A DNA stretch of 64,000 nt from JAGOEF01 sp964511665 (lineage in GTDB: Bacteria > Bacteroidota > Bacteroidia > Bacteroidales > ML635J-15): contig CAZEHA010000010.1 of assembly GCA_964511665.1 (NCBI GenBank), forward strand, positions 1 to 64,000, given 5' to 3'. Of the stretch, positions 61,891 through 64,000 are shown piece by piece. The position numbers and the translations under genes were made by a program. How positions within the stretch are numbered: the first letter of the stretch is position 1; the number at the start of each line of letters is the position of its first letter. The notes under the pieces were generated by a model that was given only the letters and a program-made list of their open reading frames with translations, was not told the DNA's origin and made no database searches.

Positions 61891-62250
61891 ATGAAAAAAC
61901 CGCGATATAAAGCATCCGAAAGCATCCTGGCAATAGTGGCAGGCTTGATTCTGGTGTATTTCCTTTTTAAAACAGGCGAAATCGTACTTATAATAGCATT
62001 GTGTATTGCCCTGCTTTCGATTCTGATTCCCCCTTTTGCCACTATGCTGCATTATGCCTGGTTCTATCTTGGCACAGCATTGGGTTATGTGGTGGCTCCG
62101 ATAGTTTTGGGCATTGTATATTTCGTATTTCTCACACCAATAGCTCTGTTAAAAAAGCTGTTTCATAAACCTTCTTCAACAATTCGCAATGGCGCATGGG
62201 TCGAAAAAAACAAAACCTATTCACCCAACGATTTCAATGATTTATGGTAA
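61891..62250 (+). CDS. SxtJ-family membrane protein
   Basis: A 119-residue membrane protein with three hydrophobic segments (about 12-30, 31-50 and 58-85) and a C-terminal tail with W and FNDLW. The family accompanies carbamoyltransferases in diverse bacteria and is named for the saxitoxin cluster gene sxtJ. It is the last gene of the operon. Function unknown. Confidence 0.82.
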   Translation: MKKPRYKASESILAIVAGLILVYFLFKTGEIVLIIALCIALLSILIPPFATMLHYAWFYLGTALGYVVAPIVLGIVYFVFLTPIALLKKLFHKPSSTIRNGAWVEKNKTYSPNDFNDLW

Positions 62251-62328
62251 ACAAATTCAATTGGGCTATTAACGTACATTTGTTGAAAAAACGATAGTAT
62301 AAGCAGGGAAAGCAACAGCCATACCCGA

Positions 62329-62336
62329 TATTTTTG
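62329..62336 (+). promoter_or_regulatory. Probable -7 element of the glucosaminidase gene
   Basis: TATTTTTG, 19 bases before the ATG at 62356. Confidence 0.45.
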
Positions 62337-62355
62337 TTTCATCTAATTCCGATTG

Positions 62356-63285
62356 ATGAAAAACCGACTGTATATCGCATTTTCGCTGCTAATGATAAGC
62401 CTCACCGTGTCTGCACAAAAAACGGCCGAGCAATATATAGCCGAATTCTCACAAATGGCCGTAAGAGAGATGAAACGTTCGGGCGTTCCGGCAAGCATTA
62501 CTCTGGCGCAGGGTATTTTAGAATCGGCAAGCGGGAATTCGCGCTTGGCAAAAGAAGGCAACAATCATTTTGGCATCAAATGCCATTCTAGCTGGACAGG
62601 TGCAAAAATTTATGCCGACGATGATGCCAAAAACGAATGTTTCCGTAAATACAAATCGGCCGAGGAGTCGTATCGCGACCACTCCGACTTTTTAAAGGCA
62701 AACAGCCGCTATCATTTCCTGTTCGAACTCGACAAAACCGATTATAAAGCCTGGGCTCACGGGCTTAAAAAGGCAGGATATGCCACCTCTCCCACCTATG
62801 CCGAAGCACTTATCCGTTTAATTGAAAAACACGAATTGTATGCATACGACAGCGATGAGAAACCCGATATAAAACCCGATAAAAAACCGGCGCGAAAAAC
62901 CAATACCGATGATAATTTCAGTTTGAACCCTTATGGGCGCGACATAATGTACAACAACAACACACCTTATATTATTGCTAAAAGCGGTGATAACATTGAA
63001 AGCATCTGCAACGAGTTCGACATGATGCCCTGGCAAATACGACGCTATAACGACCTTCGAAAAGGCGACAGCATTGTTGCCGGCGAATTCATTTATCTGA
63101 AACCAAAGCGCAACAAAGCCGAAAAGGGTCTTGACACACACACCATAGCTCCCGGCGAAAACATGCGCGACATTGCTCAACAGTATGCTATAAAAGAGAA
63201 GAAATTATATCGCAAGAATAAAATGGAAAAAGACAGCCAACCGGAAGTCAATACCAAAATCAATTTGCGAAAAACAAAAAAATAA
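62356..63285 (+). CDS. Secreted glucosaminidase with LysM domains
   Basis: A 309-residue exported enzyme: signal peptide MKNRLYIAFSLLMISLTVSAQ, a GH73-like glucosaminidase domain (about 25-165; QGILESASGNSRLA with the likely catalytic Glu, and NNHFGIKCHSSW), a linker, and two LysM-like repeats (about 208-255 and 262-295) that bind peptidoglycan. It hydrolyses GlcNAc-MurNAc links. Convergent with gldB, directly adjacent. Confidence 0.9.
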   Translation: MKNRLYIAFSLLMISLTVSAQKTAEQYIAEFSQMAVREMKRSGVPASITLAQGILESASGNSRLAKEGNNHFGIKCHSSWTGAKIYADDDAKNECFRKYKSAEESYRDHSDFLKANSRYHFLFELDKTDYKAWAHGLKKAGYATSPTYAEALIRLIEKHELYAYDSDEKPDIKPDKKPARKTNTDDNFSLNPYGRDIMYNNNTPYIIAKSGDNIESICNEFDMMPWQIRRYNDLRKGDSIVAGEFIYLKPKRNKAEKGLDTHTIAPGENMRDIAQQYAIKEKKLYRKNKMEKDSQPEVNTKINLRKTKK

Positions 63286-64000
63286 TCAGGGCTGATAGCG
63301 CGATTGACTCAATATTTTTTGATTATCGGCTTCTTTCATGATATCTGTTACCGAAACTTTGTTGTTTTTGGCATATTCGCTAACAATGCGCCATCCCAAA
63401 TAATTTCCGACACGGGGAGGACTACCCAGACCAAAATCTTTGGTGTAAGGCGAATTGCTACAGAAATTTCGTATGGTTAAATAATCGGTTTCGAAAAGCA
63501 GTTTTTTATCGATAATGTATGCCCACATATCGCGCTCGTGCCGACGACAATACTGCATATCTTCTTCGCGGTAAGCATGCTTAAGGCTTAGTTCAGCATC
63601 CGGATACATGGCGTCGAGAAAATACAACAGCTTACCTTCGTAAATCATACGGCCCAACAAGGTCTCGTTTTCGGTATCGTAAGGGTATTTTTCTTGTGCC
63701 AGAGCAATCATCACATCAAACGGAATACGCTCAGGAACCATCTGGCGTTGTGCATAATCGGGAATTTGCATTAGTTTATACAGTTCGCATCCGCTCCCCA
63801 GATATTTGTCGAGACCAATACCCACAAAACCTTCGATGGTTACTATAGAATGATTGAAACCGGCAACAAAAGCAATCACACGCGGTATTTCCTCGTTGCG
63901 ATAATAATACTTATAGTGCTTAAACCCACTGGTAAGCTCTTTTTCGAGTTGGCTTACATCGCTAAAAACACTGTCGACTGCCCGAAATGCCTCCATTACA
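63286..64000 (-). CDS. gldB: Gliding motility lipoprotein GldB (3' part; 5' end outside window)
   Basis: The frame runs off the right edge; at least 238 codons are visible, against about 320 for typical GldB. GIGLDKYLGSGCELYKLM and the Tyr/Pro-rich middle match GldB, an essential lipoprotein linked to gliding and type IX secretion. The ATG at 63996 is internal; the lipoprotein signal would lie outside the window. Confidence 0.88.
   Translation of the reverse strand, partial: VMEAFRAVDSVFSDVSQLEKELTSGFKHYKYYYRNEEIPRVIAFVAGFNHSIVTIEGFVGIGLDKYLGSGCELYKLMQIPDYAQRQMVPERIPFDVMIALAQEKYPYDTENETLLGRMIYEGKLLYFLDAMYPDAELSLKHAYREEDMQYCRRHERDMWAYIIDKKLLFETDYLTIRNFCSNSPYTKDFGLGSPPRVGNYLGWRIVSEYAKNNKVSVTDIMKEADNQKILSQSRYQP

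Noticed and set aside
59574..62250. A saxitoxin biosynthesis cluster
   Set aside because: Only the carbamoyltransferase and two small membrane proteins are present; no polyketide, amidinotransferase or tailoring genes lie in the window.

Overview
The window is a stretch of Bacteroidota chromosome, most likely from an anaerobic member of the Bacteroidales/Marinilabiliales side of the phylum. Evidence for the phylum: SprA and GldB (type IX secretion/gliding), a secreted protein with a type IX sorting domain, DUF4295 between the bL33 gene and ftsY, a SusC/TonB-type receptor with a carboxypeptidase-like N-terminus, DUF4476 and FISUMP proteins, near absence of Shine-Dalgarno sequences, and TAnnTTTG promoter elements before many transcription units. 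A tungsten-type aldehyde:ferredoxin oxidoreductase and a radical-SAM fusion point to low-oxygen life.

Layout. (1) 1-1816: the end of a probable integrated element, with a 3' fragment of an unknown cargo gene and a tyrosine integrase facing away from an intact tRNA-Gly(CCC). (2) 1.9-12.6 kb: lipoprotein hydrolase, APC permease with a translationally coupled lipoprotein, outer-membrane barrel, an 841-codon MEMO-AMMECR1-radical SAM triple fusion, a C-terminal processing protease, a PnuC/NadR nicotinamide riboside salvage pair and a BadF-type sugar kinase. (3) 12.8-25.6 kb: MurU-like nucleotidyltransferase, two secreted proteins (DUF4476, SIMPL-like), then a minus-strand run ruvA-sprA-gcvH-ispD-SUI1-xseB. 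(4) 25.7-32.2 kb: exported CotH kinase with type IX sorting tail, a duplicated LamG protein, M28 peptidase, ftsY and the rpmB-rpmG-DUF4295 ribosomal cluster. (5) 32.4-41.7 kb: a lipoprotein, a lone DnaE-like polymerase, a TonB receptor under a TPP riboswitch, three small secreted coiled-coil/unknown proteins, and an amidase. (6) 41.8-50.5 kb: a four-gene glycogen operon ending in a GT3-GT35 (synthase-phosphorylase) fusion. (7) 50.6-59.5 kb: single-chain LeuC/LeuD-type dehydratase, FISUMP protein, ClC channel, beta-lactamase-fold hydrolase, and a HEAT-AOR-trmN operon. (8) 59.5-64 kb: a DciA-like protein leading an operon of carbamoyltransferase, DUF5989 and SxtJ, then a LysM glucosaminidase and the 3' part of gldB.

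How it fits together: much of the content concerns the envelope (secretion, gliding, peptidoglycan turnover), carbohydrate storage and cofactor salvage (NAD, thiamine). The least explained parts are the signal-peptide-bearing MEMO-AMMECR1-radical SAM fusion, the carbamoyltransferase/DUF5989/SxtJ module, the small secreted coiled-coil operon and the exported CotH kinase. No CRISPR array, insertion sequence or rRNA gene was seen. All family names come from reading the protein sequences; no database search was run.
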